Positions 6,787 through 13,197 of a DNA stretch of 14,796 nucleotides are shown piece after piece. The stretch spans positions 15,988 to 30,783 of the forward strand of contig DJPV01000014.1 of assembly GCA_002437435.1 (NCBI GenBank). Reading direction: 5' to 3'. The notes beneath the pieces were generated by a model. It was not told the origin of the DNA. It did no database searches and worked only from the letters and a program-made list of their open reading frames with translations. How positions within the stretch are numbered: position 1 is the first letter of the stretch; the number at the start of each line of letters is the position of its first letter. This DNA is from Lachnospiraceae bacterium UBA6403. GTDB taxonomy: Bacteria; Bacillota; Clostridia; Lachnospirales; Lachnospiraceae. The position numbers and the translations under genes are program-made.

Positions 6787-7197
6787 ATGAATAGAGTGAT
6801 TTTGATGGGAAGACTGACAAAGAATCCGGAGATCAAATATGCCGGGAAAGATAATGATATGGCAGTAGCAAGATATACGCTGGCAGTGAACAGAAAATAT
6901 AAACGTGATGGTGAACAGGAAGCGGATTTTATTTCGTGTGTAACATTTGGTAAGAGTGCAGAGTTTGCACAGAAATATCTTCACAAGGGAATGCGGATTG
7001 TGATCGGTGGTCGCATCAGCACTGGCAGTTATAAGGATAAGGATGGAAAGACGATTTATACCACAGATGTGATTGTGGAAGAACATGAATTTGCTCAGAA
7101 CAAGGACAGTGGTGCTGGAGCAGATTCATTAGAAACCCCGAAAACAGATAAAGATGGATTTATGGAAGCGAAGGACGGAGAAATTCCGTTTGACTAA
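6787..7197 (+). CDS. ssb: Single-stranded DNA-binding protein
   Basis: A 136-residue protein. ATG 6787 is chosen because the family begins MNRVILMGRLTKNPE; an in-frame ATG at 6763 would add eight residues not typical of SSB. AAAGGA at 6771-6776 is the likely ribosome site, a little far away. The OB-fold spans residues 1-105, with DFISCVTFGKSAEFAQKYL and the glycine-rich GMRIVIGGRI strand clearly recognisable. The C-terminus ends in an acidic stretch and IPFD, resembling the IPF tip that recruits replication and repair partners, with one extra Asp. On a mobilisable element SSB coats the transferred single strand and supports complementary strand synthesis. It precedes the small regulator and the mob genes. 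Confidence 0.95.
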   Translation: MNRVILMGRLTKNPEIKYAGKDNDMAVARYTLAVNRKYKRDGEQEADFISCVTFGKSAEFAQKYLHKGMRIVIGGRISTGSYKDKDGKTIYTTDVIVEEHEFAQNKDSGAGADSLETPKTDKDGFMEAKDGEIPFD

Positions 7198-7238
7198 TAA
7201 AAACAGAAATCTGCCTAATAAAAATGTGGAGGTTATTT

Positions 7239-7439
7239 ATGAGTGTAAGTTATAACAGGTTGTGGAAACAGCTCATTGATAAAAATATGAAACGGATAGA
7301 AATGCAACACCTCACCGGGATTAGTGCAAATATCCTTGCCCGGATGGGAAAAAATCAATATGTATCAATGGAAACAGTCGAGAAAATTTGTAAGAAAATG
7401 GATTGTACTATTGACGAGATGATGGAATTTACAGATTAA
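7239..7439 (+). CDS. Small Cro/C1-type (XRE) helix-turn-helix regulator
   Basis: A 66-residue protein. ATG 7239 follows GGAGG at 7227-7231; an upstream in-frame start at 7224 would include the ribosome site. The protein is essentially one HTH domain: YNRLWKQLIDKNMKRIEMQ, the turn HLTGISANILARMGKNQ with the recognition helix, then MSMETV-like spacing (VSMETVEKICKKMDCTIDEMMEF). This matches the compact HTH_26-type Cro/C1 regulators frequent in Clostridia elements. It most likely represses a nearby promoter, possibly that of the mob or ssb genes; several palindromes lie directly downstream. It has no effector domain. Confidence 0.88.
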   Translation: MSVSYNRLWKQLIDKNMKRIEMQHLTGISANILARMGKNQYVSMETVEKICKKMDCTIDEMMEFTD

Positions 7440-7481
7440 AGATAGCAAGCCGGATACGGCATAATTCTCTTAGCAAAGCTA

Positions 7482-7526
7482 GGAGCGCACTTCTATACAG
7501 GCAATTACATCTGCCTGTATCGTGCG
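7482..7526 (-). other. oriT: Candidate oriT with inverted repeat and nick-like core (candidate B)
   Basis: ATACAGGCA (7495-7503) and TGCCTGTAT (7512-7520) are a perfect 9-bp inverted repeat with an 8-base loop, enclosed by CGCAC (7486-7490) and GTGCG (7522-7526). Read on the - strand, the repeat is followed at once by GAAGTGCGCTCC, which keeps the AAGTGCGC part of the MobQ core TAAGTGCGCCCT. 'Inverted repeat then core' is the known layout of RSF1010-type origins. It lies ~250 bases before the relaxase operon. Base-level nick position is not claimed. Confidence 0.45.
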
Positions 7527-7664
7527 ACCTGCGGTGCCATTCCCGATTTTGAAGGATTTCAATCCGAGAATATAGCGAAATCATAGATTTCGGACAAGGG
7601 GATAATTTCCCCTTGCGGCACAAGGCCTATCTTGATGTAACAATTAAAGATTTTTAAGATTACA

Positions 7665-7708
7665 GAGGTCAGTATTTCCTTATTGTGGAACAACGACCTC
7701 AATTTTTT
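7665..7708 (+). terminator. Terminator or attenuator ahead of the mob genes
   Basis: GAGGTC (7665-7670) pairs with GACCTC (7695-7700), with an inner TTCC/GGAA stem (7676-7679/7687-7690), and is followed by AATTTTTT. It ends transcripts from ssb and the XRE gene. A weak promoter-like pair just upstream (TTGATG 7632, TAAGAT 7655, spacing 17) could make it an attenuator, which is speculative. Confidence 0.62.
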
Positions 7709-7778
7709 ATATTCAGGAATCGGAATTTGTGAAAAGACAGGTTCTTTTTATTTACAGAAAGAGTAGGAGGTTGAAAAC

Positions 7779-8144
7779 TTGAGCAGAGCGAAAAATCCAA
7801 AATATGAATCCATGTCACTGGAAGAACTGAAAGCCAATATGGAAAAAAGTAAAAAGGAACTGGAACATGTGATCCACAATAAAAATCTTCTGGAGCAGAG
7901 AAAGAAGTTGGTGGAGCGAAAGGAACGTTCCCACAGATTGATTGTTAAAGGTGCAGAGTTTGAAAAGGCATTTCCATTATCCAGAGATCTGGAGCAGGAA
8001 GAAGTTCAGGATGTTATGGATCAGTTGAAGAACAGCAGTTACAACAAGAGCATTGTGCGGCAGGCTCATATAGCCGCCTTACACAAAGATCAACAGCAGA
8101 TTGCAGAAGAAGTAAGAAAGACAGAGAAAGGAGATGACAGCTAA
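7779..8144 (+). CDS. DUF3847 family mobilisation accessory protein
   Basis: A 121-residue protein starting at TTG 7779; the perfect AGGAGG at 7765-7770 with 8-base spacing decides this start. It is almost entirely charged helix: LEELKANMEKSKKELEHVI, EQRKKLVERKERSHRLIVKGAEFEKAF, then DLEQEEVQDVMDQL. The 'R-K-E-R-(S/T)-H-R-L-I-.-.-G' motif is the signature of DUF3847 proteins, which in Clostridia sit directly before MobA/MobL relaxases. Inferred role: relaxosome helper (MobC-like) that binds near oriT or the relaxase. Its stop TAA shares its last base with the relaxase start (TAATG), so the two are translationally coupled. Confidence 0.85.
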   Translation: MSRAKNPKYESMSLEELKANMEKSKKELEHVIHNKNLLEQRKKLVERKERSHRLIVKGAEFEKAFPLSRDLEQEEVQDVMDQLKNSSYNKSIVRQAHIAALHKDQQQIAEEVRKTEKGDDS

Positions 8145-9871
8145 TGACACTGTATCATTTTTCAGTAAGACATGTATCCAGAGGGAAAGGACAGATGGTG
8201 GTCGCTTCCGCAGCCTATATTTCCGGGCAGAGGATTTTTGACAGTTATTACAATAAGATACACGATTATACAAGCAAGTCGGGTGTGGTATTTACAGAAA
8301 TTCTGACACCGGAGTATGTGCCGGAGCGTCTGACTGACAGGGAAACACTCTGGAACGAGGTGGAGCATGTAGAAAGGAACAACAAGGCACAGCTTGCCTA
8401 TTCGTTTGATATTGCCTTGCAAAATGAACTGACACTTGAGGAAAATATCAGACTGGCGAAAGAGTTCTGCCAGGAGCAGTTTGTAGCACGTGGCATGATT
8501 GTAGATTTGGCAGTTCATGAGGGAAAATCAAAGAACGAGGATGAACCAGATAATCCACATTTTCATGTACTTGCTCCAATCCGTCCTTTTACAGAAAAAG
8601 GAAGCTGGGGCAACAAGCAGAAACGGGATTATGTTTTGGATGAAGACGGAAACCGGATAAAAGATGCCAAAGGGAAGGATATATTTAATGCTGTTTCAAC
8701 TACCGGGTGGAATGATCCAGAGCTTTTAAAGGAATGGAGAAGAACGTGGACAGAGAAAGTAAATGAAAAATTCCGGAAGTGCCATATGGCAGCCAGAATA
8801 GATCACCGTTCTTACAAAGAGCAGGGAATTGACCTGATCCCGACCATGCATGAGGGATATGAAGTTCGGGCAATGGAGAAAAAGGGAATAAAAACAATCA
8901 TCGGAGAGCTGAACAGGGCAATCCGGCAGTTCAACCAGATGTTCATTTCCCTGAAAGAATCCATTCAGTGGATGAAGACAGCTTATGAGGAAATGAAGGC
9001 AGAGCTGGATCGCAGGCAGAACCCAACACTACTGGAAAGCCTTCAGGATTATTATGATAAAAAGACACAGGGCAGACCACCACTTCCTAATTTTTATGCG
9101 GAGATGAAACGAAAAGGGAAGAATCTTTCCAACTTACAGGAGTTTGCAAAGTCCATCAATTATCTTCAGACACATCAGATAGAGACGATGGATGACTTGC
9201 AGGAACGGATTGATGAACTGAACGGTGTTGTTTCTGTCAGTAAAAAAGAAATTTCCGAAAAGCGAGAGCAGTTAAAGAAATTGGAAAATCTGGAAAAGAT
9301 GGCAGAGGTAATAAAAACAAATCAGCCAATGATTGATGAGTATAACCATTTCTATTTTCAGAAAAGACGGGAGAAATACTATCAGCAGCACAAGAAAGAA
9401 ATCAATTATTACCACAAATGTGAACGGGAACTGAAACAACATCTGGATAAGAATGGGAAAGTGCCAACTGCCAGATGGAAACGGGAGAAAGAGGAACTGC
9501 AGGCGGTGATTGAAGAACTGAAAGCAGATAATCAGCCGTATCAGGATGAGTTGGCTTTTGTGAAAAAGGTACAGAGCTGTGCAGACATTGCCAGACGTGA
9601 CCGGGAAATGGCAGAAGCAGATACTTCCGGGCGTTCAGAAGAAAAAAGTGAGGAACAGACAAAGTTCCCGGCATTTAGTGCAGTCCAGGTGGAAGATATT
9701 TTTAAAGAAAACGTTAAAGCAGAGCAACAGCCGGTGAACCAGTCGGAGCAGAAGCCAGAAAAGAAGACTTCTCTTCTGAGAAAACTGGATGAAAAGAAGA
9801 AAGAGTGTGCAGAGCGTGATGCAAAACAACAGGAAGTAAAGAAAAAGCGGAACCATGACATGAGTTTATAA
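8144..9871 (+). CDS. mobA: MobA/MobL family relaxase (MobQ type)
   Basis: A 575-residue protein that nicks oriT and carries the strand into the recipient. The N-terminal ~230 residues are the relaxase domain. Tyr25 in AAYISGQ matches the catalytic Tyr25 position of RSF1010 MobA; the metal-binding histidines are His125 (AVHEGK) and His139/His141 in NPHFHVL. The line TTGWNDPELLKEWRRTW is typical of Firmicutes members. Residues about 330-470 are coiled coil, including VPTARWKREKEELQ, and the tail is Lys/Glu-rich. Unlike RSF1010 MobA there is no fused primase; priming is supplied by the next gene. It starts on the last base of the DUF3847 gene. No coupling protein or secretion genes are in the window, so transfer would depend on a helper element. 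Confidence 0.94.
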   Translation: MTLYHFSVRHVSRGKGQMVVASAAYISGQRIFDSYYNKIHDYTSKSGVVFTEILTPEYVPERLTDRETLWNEVEHVERNNKAQLAYSFDIALQNELTLEENIRLAKEFCQEQFVARGMIVDLAVHEGKSKNEDEPDNPHFHVLAPIRPFTEKGSWGNKQKRDYVLDEDGNRIKDAKGKDIFNAVSTTGWNDPELLKEWRRTWTEKVNEKFRKCHMAARIDHRSYKEQGIDLIPTMHEGYEVRAMEKKGIKTIIGELNRAIRQFNQMFISLKESIQWMKTAYEEMKAELDRRQNPTLLESLQDYYDKKTQGRPPLPNFYAEMKRKGKNLSNLQEFAKSINYLQTHQIETMDDLQERIDELNGVVSVSKKEISEKREQLKKLENLEKMAEVIKTNQPMIDEYNHFYFQKRREKYYQQHKKEINYYHKCERELKQHLDKNGKVPTARWKREKEELQAVIEELKADNQPYQDELAFVKKVQSCADIARRDREMAEADTSGRSEEKSEEQTKFPAFSAVQVEDIFKENVKAEQQPVNQSEQKPEKKTSLLRKLDEKKKECAERDAKQQEVKKKRNHDMSL

Positions 9872-9908
9872 CAGTCTGTCAGCAGGACAGATGGAAAGGA
9901 TGATAAAA

Positions 9909-11783
9909 ATGCAGTATACAGAAGAACAGATTACAAAAGCAAATCAGACAGACCTTGTTTCTTTTCTGAACGCACAGGGAGAACAGTTGGTGAAAAGTGG
10001 CAGAGAATACCGATGGAAAAAGCATGACAGTGTGACAGTGTCCGCAAACCGGTGGTACAGGCATAGTCAGGGAAGGGGCGGCTATCCGGTGGATTTCGTG
10101 ATGGAATTTTACAATGCCACATTTCCGGAAGCTGTCAAGATGCTGACCGGGGAAGAAGGCGAAGGCAGGAACAATACCTGCCCCGCCCCGTCCCCTGACT
10201 TCCGGTTACCAGAGAAAGAGAAAAATAATGATAGAATCATCAGGTATCTGACAGAAAACAGAGGGATGGAAAAGAATCTGGTGGAAGAATGGATCAGTAG
10301 TGGGGATATTTATGAAGAAAAGAAGCACCATAATGTGGTGTTTGTTGGCAGAGATGCAGACGGTATTCCAAGATATGCCCATTGCAGGGAAACCGGTGAA
10401 ATAAAATACCGGGGAGATGTGGCTGGATCTGACAAATCTTACGGATTCAGTCACAGAGGGACGGATAATCAGTTGTTTGTGTTTGAGGCAGCTACTGATC
10501 TGCTCTCTTTTATCCAGTTGTTTCCCAAAGACTGGAAAAAACGGAGCTACCTGAGTCTGGGTGGCATTTCCAGTGCGGCACTGATGGCTTTTCTTTCTGA
10601 ACGCCCTCAAATTACTTCTGTATTCCTGTGTCTGGATAATGACCAGGCAGGGAATGAAGCCTGTGAGAAACTGACAGAAGAAATCTCAGATGAATATAGT
10701 GTCAGCCGTCTGAAACCGTCCCGAAAGGACTGGAATGAAATCCTCTGTGATAAAAATGCAGACAGGAAGAAATCAATCATTGAAACAGTTACAATGAAAG
10801 TACCGGAGAAGGAAGAACTGGTGCCGATGCTGTGTTACGAAGATATTGAACAGACCAGTGTAGAATGGCTGTGGTTTCCCTATCTTCCATTTGGAAAACT
10901 GACAATTATTCAGGGCAATCCGGGAGAGGGAAAAACTTATTTTGCCATGATGCTGACCGCAGCCTGCACGAACCGGAAGACTTTCCCGAATATGGAAGAG
11001 ATTGAACCGTTCAATGTAATATACCAGACTGCAGAAGACGGCATGGGAGACACAATCAAGCCGAGACTAGTAGAAGCTGGTGCTGACCTGAGCCGGGTGA
11101 TGGTTATTGATGATACAGAAGAAGCACTGACATTATCCGATGACCGTATTGAAAAGGCAATCCGTCAGAATCAGGTCAGACTTTTAATCATTGATCCGGT
11201 ACAGGCTTTTATCGGTGCAGATGTGGATATGAACCGGGCAAATGAAGTCCGTCCGGTATTCCGGAAACTGGGAATGATTGCTGAAAAGACCGGCTGTGCG
11301 ATTGTGTTGATCGGACATCTGAATAAATCTTCGGGTACGCAGAGCACGTATCGGGGACTTGGCTCTATTGATATTATGGCAGCAGTGCGAAGCTTGATTT
11401 TCATTGGGAAAGTAAGAAAAGATCCAACCACGAGGGTATTGATTCATGAAAAAAGTTCTCTTGCACCACCAGGTGAGACAATGGCATTTAAACTGGGAGA
11501 TGAAGAAGGCTTTCGATGGGTGGGAGCCTATGAGATTTCTGCAGATGAATTGTTAGATGGAAAAGAAGGAAAAGCAATAGAAACGAAGCTGGAGCGAGGG
11601 GCAAAGCTGATTAGGGAATTGCTTGCTGATAAAAAAGAAATTTCAATAAGGGAACTAGACGAAAAGGCAAAGGAGCAGGGAATATCCGGGCGAACAATGC
11701 GTGATGTGAGAAACCGGATGAAGAATGAACTGGAATATCGGGTAAATGAAAAACAGGAAAACAGTATTCGATTAAAAGAATGA
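9909..11783 (+). CDS. TOPRIM primase-like / RepA-type AAA helicase fusion protein
   Basis: A 624-residue protein. ATG 9909 has AAAGGA at 9895-9900; an in-frame ATG at 9891 is possible but lacks a good site. Residues about 1-90 resemble the DNA-binding N-terminus of DUF3991/DnaG-like primases (YRWKKHDSVTV, GGYPVDFVMEFYN) but without zinc cysteines. Residues about 195-265 are a TOPRIM domain with LCLDNDQAG (Asp243, Asp245). Residues about 315-540 are a RecA-like RepA/KaiC helicase: Walker A GNPGEGKT (336-343), Walker B LLIIDP (Asp429), then GHLNKSSGTQSTYRGLGS. A C-terminal winged-helix segment (ISIRELDEKAKEQG) follows. It should prime and unwind element DNA during replication or after transfer. 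It lies 37 bases after mobA in the same operon. Confidence 0.88.
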   Translation: MQYTEEQITKANQTDLVSFLNAQGEQLVKSGREYRWKKHDSVTVSANRWYRHSQGRGGYPVDFVMEFYNATFPEAVKMLTGEEGEGRNNTCPAPSPDFRLPEKEKNNDRIIRYLTENRGMEKNLVEEWISSGDIYEEKKHHNVVFVGRDADGIPRYAHCRETGEIKYRGDVAGSDKSYGFSHRGTDNQLFVFEAATDLLSFIQLFPKDWKKRSYLSLGGISSAALMAFLSERPQITSVFLCLDNDQAGNEACEKLTEEISDEYSVSRLKPSRKDWNEILCDKNADRKKSIIETVTMKVPEKEELVPMLCYEDIEQTSVEWLWFPYLPFGKLTIIQGNPGEGKTYFAMMLTAACTNRKTFPNMEEIEPFNVIYQTAEDGMGDTIKPRLVEAGADLSRVMVIDDTEEALTLSDDRIEKAIRQNQVRLLIIDPVQAFIGADVDMNRANEVRPVFRKLGMIAEKTGCAIVLIGHLNKSSGTQSTYRGLGSIDIMAAVRSLIFIGKVRKDPTTRVLIHEKSSLAPPGETMAFKLGDEEGFRWVGAYEISADELLDGKEGKAIETKLERGAKLIRELLADKKEISIRELDEKAKEQGISGRTMRDVRNRMKNELEYRVNEKQENSIRLKE

Positions 11784-11894
11784 TGGGTGGCAGAATCATT
11801 GGAGCAATTACAGATTTTTATAGATACCTTATCTGCCGCCTGCCGTCTGCCGGGCATGAATATTCTGAAGTGTACAGGAATAAACAAAATTGGA

Positions 11895-11948
11895 TTGACA
11901 GAAAATATAGAAAAGCGTATTATAATAACAAGAGGTGGGATTTCCCAC
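11895..11948 (+). promoter_or_regulatory. Promoter with operator-like inverted repeat for the TA pair
   Basis: TTGACA (11895-11900), 17 bases, TATTAT (11918-11923) form a near-consensus sigma-A promoter. Just downstream, around the expected transcription start, GTGGGA (11935-11940) and TCCCAC (11943-11948) form a 6-bp inverted repeat separated by TT. The arrangement suits autorepression by the antitoxin encoded from 11977 (inference). Confidence 0.6.
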
Positions 11949-11976
11949 ACAAATACTTGCGTAGGAGGTGTTGATA

Positions 11977-12216
11977 ATGGAAGCAATGAAAGATTATGTT
12001 GCCCATCTGGATAACAAAAAAAGAATTACGCTCAGAGGAGCTGCTTATCAGTATTATAATGTAAAAGAATACGGAAATGGCTGCATTATTCTGGAACCTC
12101 GGGAACTGGCAGTGCCAGAGAGCATTTCAGCCAGAACTCTGGCAGATATGGATCGTGCAGTAAGTAACTTTAAGAGAGGCGATGTTTCCCCGGCTATTGA
12201 CCTGTCAGATTTTTAA
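11977..12216 (+). CDS. Probable antitoxin of a type II toxin-antitoxin pair
   Basis: A 79-residue protein; ATG 11977 has AGGAGG at 11963-11968 with 8-base spacing, and an in-frame GTG at 11968 overlaps that site. The N-terminal half is strand-rich (KKRITLRGAAYQYYNVKEYG, then GCIILEPREL), similar in shape to AbrB/SpoVT-like or other small antitoxin DNA-binding folds. The C-terminal half is helical and ends with a toxin-wrapping type tail (LADMDRAVSNFKRG, DLSDF). It comes first in a two-gene unit with its own promoter and terminator, and the next gene looks RelE/ParE-like. I did not match it to a named antitoxin family; the call rests mainly on context. Confidence 0.6.
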   Translation: MEAMKDYVAHLDNKKRITLRGAAYQYYNVKEYGNGCIILEPRELAVPESISARTLADMDRAVSNFKRGDVSPAIDLSDF

Positions 12217-12228
12217 AAGGAATATGAG

Positions 12229-12597
12229 ATGAATTTTAATATACGAATGGGAATTCCTGAAATGCAGGAACTTTGGTTAGATCTGCAGGAGAAATATCGT
12301 TCCGGTAATATAAAAAAGAAGGAAGAACAGTTGTATAAAAAATGGGGAAAGGCTTTGAAGCTGTTGGCGGCTGATCCGGGTTATCCGAGTCTTCAAACCC
12401 ATGAAATAGAGCCATTATCCAGACGTTATGGTATGAAGGTGTGGCAGTCTTATCTGGAAAATAAAACCAGTGGTGCAATGAGAATGTACTGGGTTTACGG
12501 TCCGGATCAGAAAGATATTACGATTATTGGACTGGAGCCACACCCGGAAGATAAGAAAAATGGCGCATACGACCGAATTTCACTGTCGGATTTGTAG
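12229..12597 (+). CDS. Probable RelE/ParE-superfamily toxin
   Basis: A 122-residue protein starting at ATG 12229, 12 bases after the antitoxin gene, with AAGG at 12217-12220 as a modest ribosome site. An N-terminal helical segment (EMQELWLDLQEKYRSG) and FKKWGKAL-like helix (LYKKWGKALKLLAADP) lead into a strand-rich part: LSRRYGMKVWQSYL, MRMYWVYGP, ITIIGLEPHPED. The order helix-helix-strands with a basic Arg before 'YWVYGP' and a late 'I.IIGL..H.ED' resembles RelE/ParE toxins, which cleave mRNA on ribosomes or poison gyrase. It is somewhat longer than a usual RelE (~90 residues). Target and activity cannot be told apart from sequence alone. Expected role is keeping the element in the cell. Confidence 0.6.
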   Translation: MNFNIRMGIPEMQELWLDLQEKYRSGNIKKKEEQLYKKWGKALKLLAADPGYPSLQTHEIEPLSRRYGMKVWQSYLENKTSGAMRMYWVYGPDQKDITIIGLEPHPEDKKNGAYDRISLSDL

Positions 12598-12626
12598 AAA
12601 AAAACTGAATATGGAACTTAACATGA

Positions 12627-12663
12627 GCAGTTAGTCTATGAAAAATAGGTTAGCTGCTTTTTT
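12627..12663 (+). terminator. Rho-independent terminator after the TA pair
   Basis: GCAGTTAGTCTA (12627-12638) pairs with TAGGTTAGCTGC (12646-12657) over 12 positions with three wobbles, loop TGAAAAA, followed by six T residues (12658-12663). It separates the toxin-antitoxin unit from the recombination genes. Confidence 0.85.
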
Positions 12664-12687
12664 CATGCAGAAAAGGAGGTGCGGTTT

Positions 12688-12897
12688 ATGGGATATGCAC
12701 GTAAAGATGTAGAGAAAACAAAGAAAATAGCAAAGAAATTTGTCCGCTATCAGGAAGGGGCAGAGCTTTACAGCATTGGGCTGACGAAATTCCAGGAGCT
12801 GGCGAAAGAAGCCAAAGCAGTGTATAAGATTGACAAAGTTGCTCTTGTAAACTGTGAGATATTTGAAAAGTATCTGGAGACGTTCAGGATTGCGTAG
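12688..12897 (+). CDS. DUF6462 family protein, likely excisionase-like (copy 3)
   Basis: A 69-residue protein, ATG 12688 after a strong AAGGAGG (12673-12679). Motifs in order: KKFVRYQEGAELYSIGL, the helix TKFQELAKEAK, the wing AVYKIDKVALVN and EIFEKYLETF. It is the most typical DUF6462 of the three copies; this family is thought to resemble Xis/MerR winged helices. Its place two genes before the integrase makes it the best candidate for the directionality factor that promotes excision. Compared with copies 1 and 2 it lacks an acidic or extended N-terminus. The DNA-binding role is inferred from the fold pattern only. Confidence 0.78.
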   Translation: MGYARKDVEKTKKIAKKFVRYQEGAELYSIGLTKFQELAKEAKAVYKIDKVALVNCEIFEKYLETFRIA

Positions 12898-12935
12898 TGA
12901 AGAGAAGAAAACTGTGGAAGGACGAAAAACAGGGA

Positions 12936-12964
12936 TTGACTTTTTGTCATACGAAAACTATAAT
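12936..12964 (+). promoter_or_regulatory. Promoter for the RHH-integrase unit
   Basis: TTGACT (12936-12941), exactly 17 bases, then a perfect TATAAT (12959-12964). The -35 overlaps a small inverted repeat TGAC-TTTTT-GTCA (12937-12949), a possible operator. The ribbon-helix-helix gene starts 26 bases after the -10 box, so this promoter likely drives that gene and int. Confidence 0.75.
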
Positions 12965-12990
12965 GAAGATGTGGAGGAATAAGAACAGAT

Positions 12991-13161
12991 ATGGCGAAGA
13001 CAGGAAGACCAAAGTCGGACAATGTAAAAAAGAAAGTATTGAGTATCCGAGTGGAAGATTCTATGTATAAGCGTATTTGTGATTATGCCGGAAAACACAA
13101 AATGACTGTGACAGAAGTTGTCCTGCAGGGACTGGAAAAAATATTGAACAGACCTGAATAA
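12991..13161 (+). CDS. Ribbon-helix-helix (CopG-like) DNA-binding protein
   Basis: A 56-residue protein starting at ATG 12991 with GGAGG at 12973-12977. After a basic N-terminus with the AT-hook-like GRPKS comes a strand KKVLSIRVEDS, helix MYKRICDYAGKHK, the turn MTVTEVV and helix LQGLEKIL: the ribbon-helix-helix layout of CopG/Arc/MetJ dimers. The initial TGRPKS followed by a strand is common in Firmicutes element proteins next to integrases. It is preceded by a strong promoter whose -35 carries a TGAC/GTCA repeat, so autoregulation and control of int are plausible (inference). It ends 36 bases before int. Confidence 0.8.
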   Translation: MAKTGRPKSDNVKKKVLSIRVEDSMYKRICDYAGKHKMTVTEVVLQGLEKILNRPE

Positions 13162-13168
13162 CATGAAG

Positions 13169-13190
13169 TCCTTCCTTTATTTGAAGGAGG
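13169..13190 (+). promoter_or_regulatory. Hairpin covering the integrase ribosome-binding site
   Basis: TCCTTC (13169-13174) pairs perfectly with GAAGGA (13183-13188), with an 8-base loop. The 3' arm overlaps four bases of the Shine-Dalgarno AGGAGG at 13185-13190, eight bases before ATG 13198. In mRNA this stem could lower translation of int unless opened by ribosomes ending the upstream gene at 13161 or by an antisense partner. There is no T-tract, so it is not a terminator. Confidence 0.5.
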
Positions 13191-13197
13191 ATTTTAT

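Larger units (their letters stand above)
7440..7778. other. Structured intergenic region ahead of the mob genes
   Basis: No gene is supportable in these 339 bases. It holds a dense series of hairpins: GCCG-gata-CGGC at 7449-7460, an 8-pair stem 7467-7474/7478-7485 with AAA loop, the large stem at 7486-7526, a 7-bp stem 7576-7582/7586-7592 and an 8-bp stem 7595-7602/7608-7615, and finally a terminator at 7665-7708. Placed right before the DUF3847-mobA genes, it is the classical position for an oriT region. Confidence 0.55.

Noticed and set aside
7441..7620. CRISPR-like or tRNA-like array of stems
   Set aside because: The stems differ in sequence and spacing, so there is no repeat-spacer pattern, and no cloverleaf or TTCGA arm was found; a transfer-origin region fits better.
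9541..9861. Several - strand frames opposite the 3' end of mobA
   Set aside because: Their Phe/Ser-rich products mirror the Lys/Glu-rich tail of MobA on the other strand; no ribosome sites were found.
11787..12014. Two overlapping small + strand frames (11780-11974, 11787-12014)
   Set aside because: They run through a strong promoter and operator-like repeat and into the antitoxin gene, and lack clear ribosome sites. A short real peptide starting at GTG 11787 remains a weak possibility.
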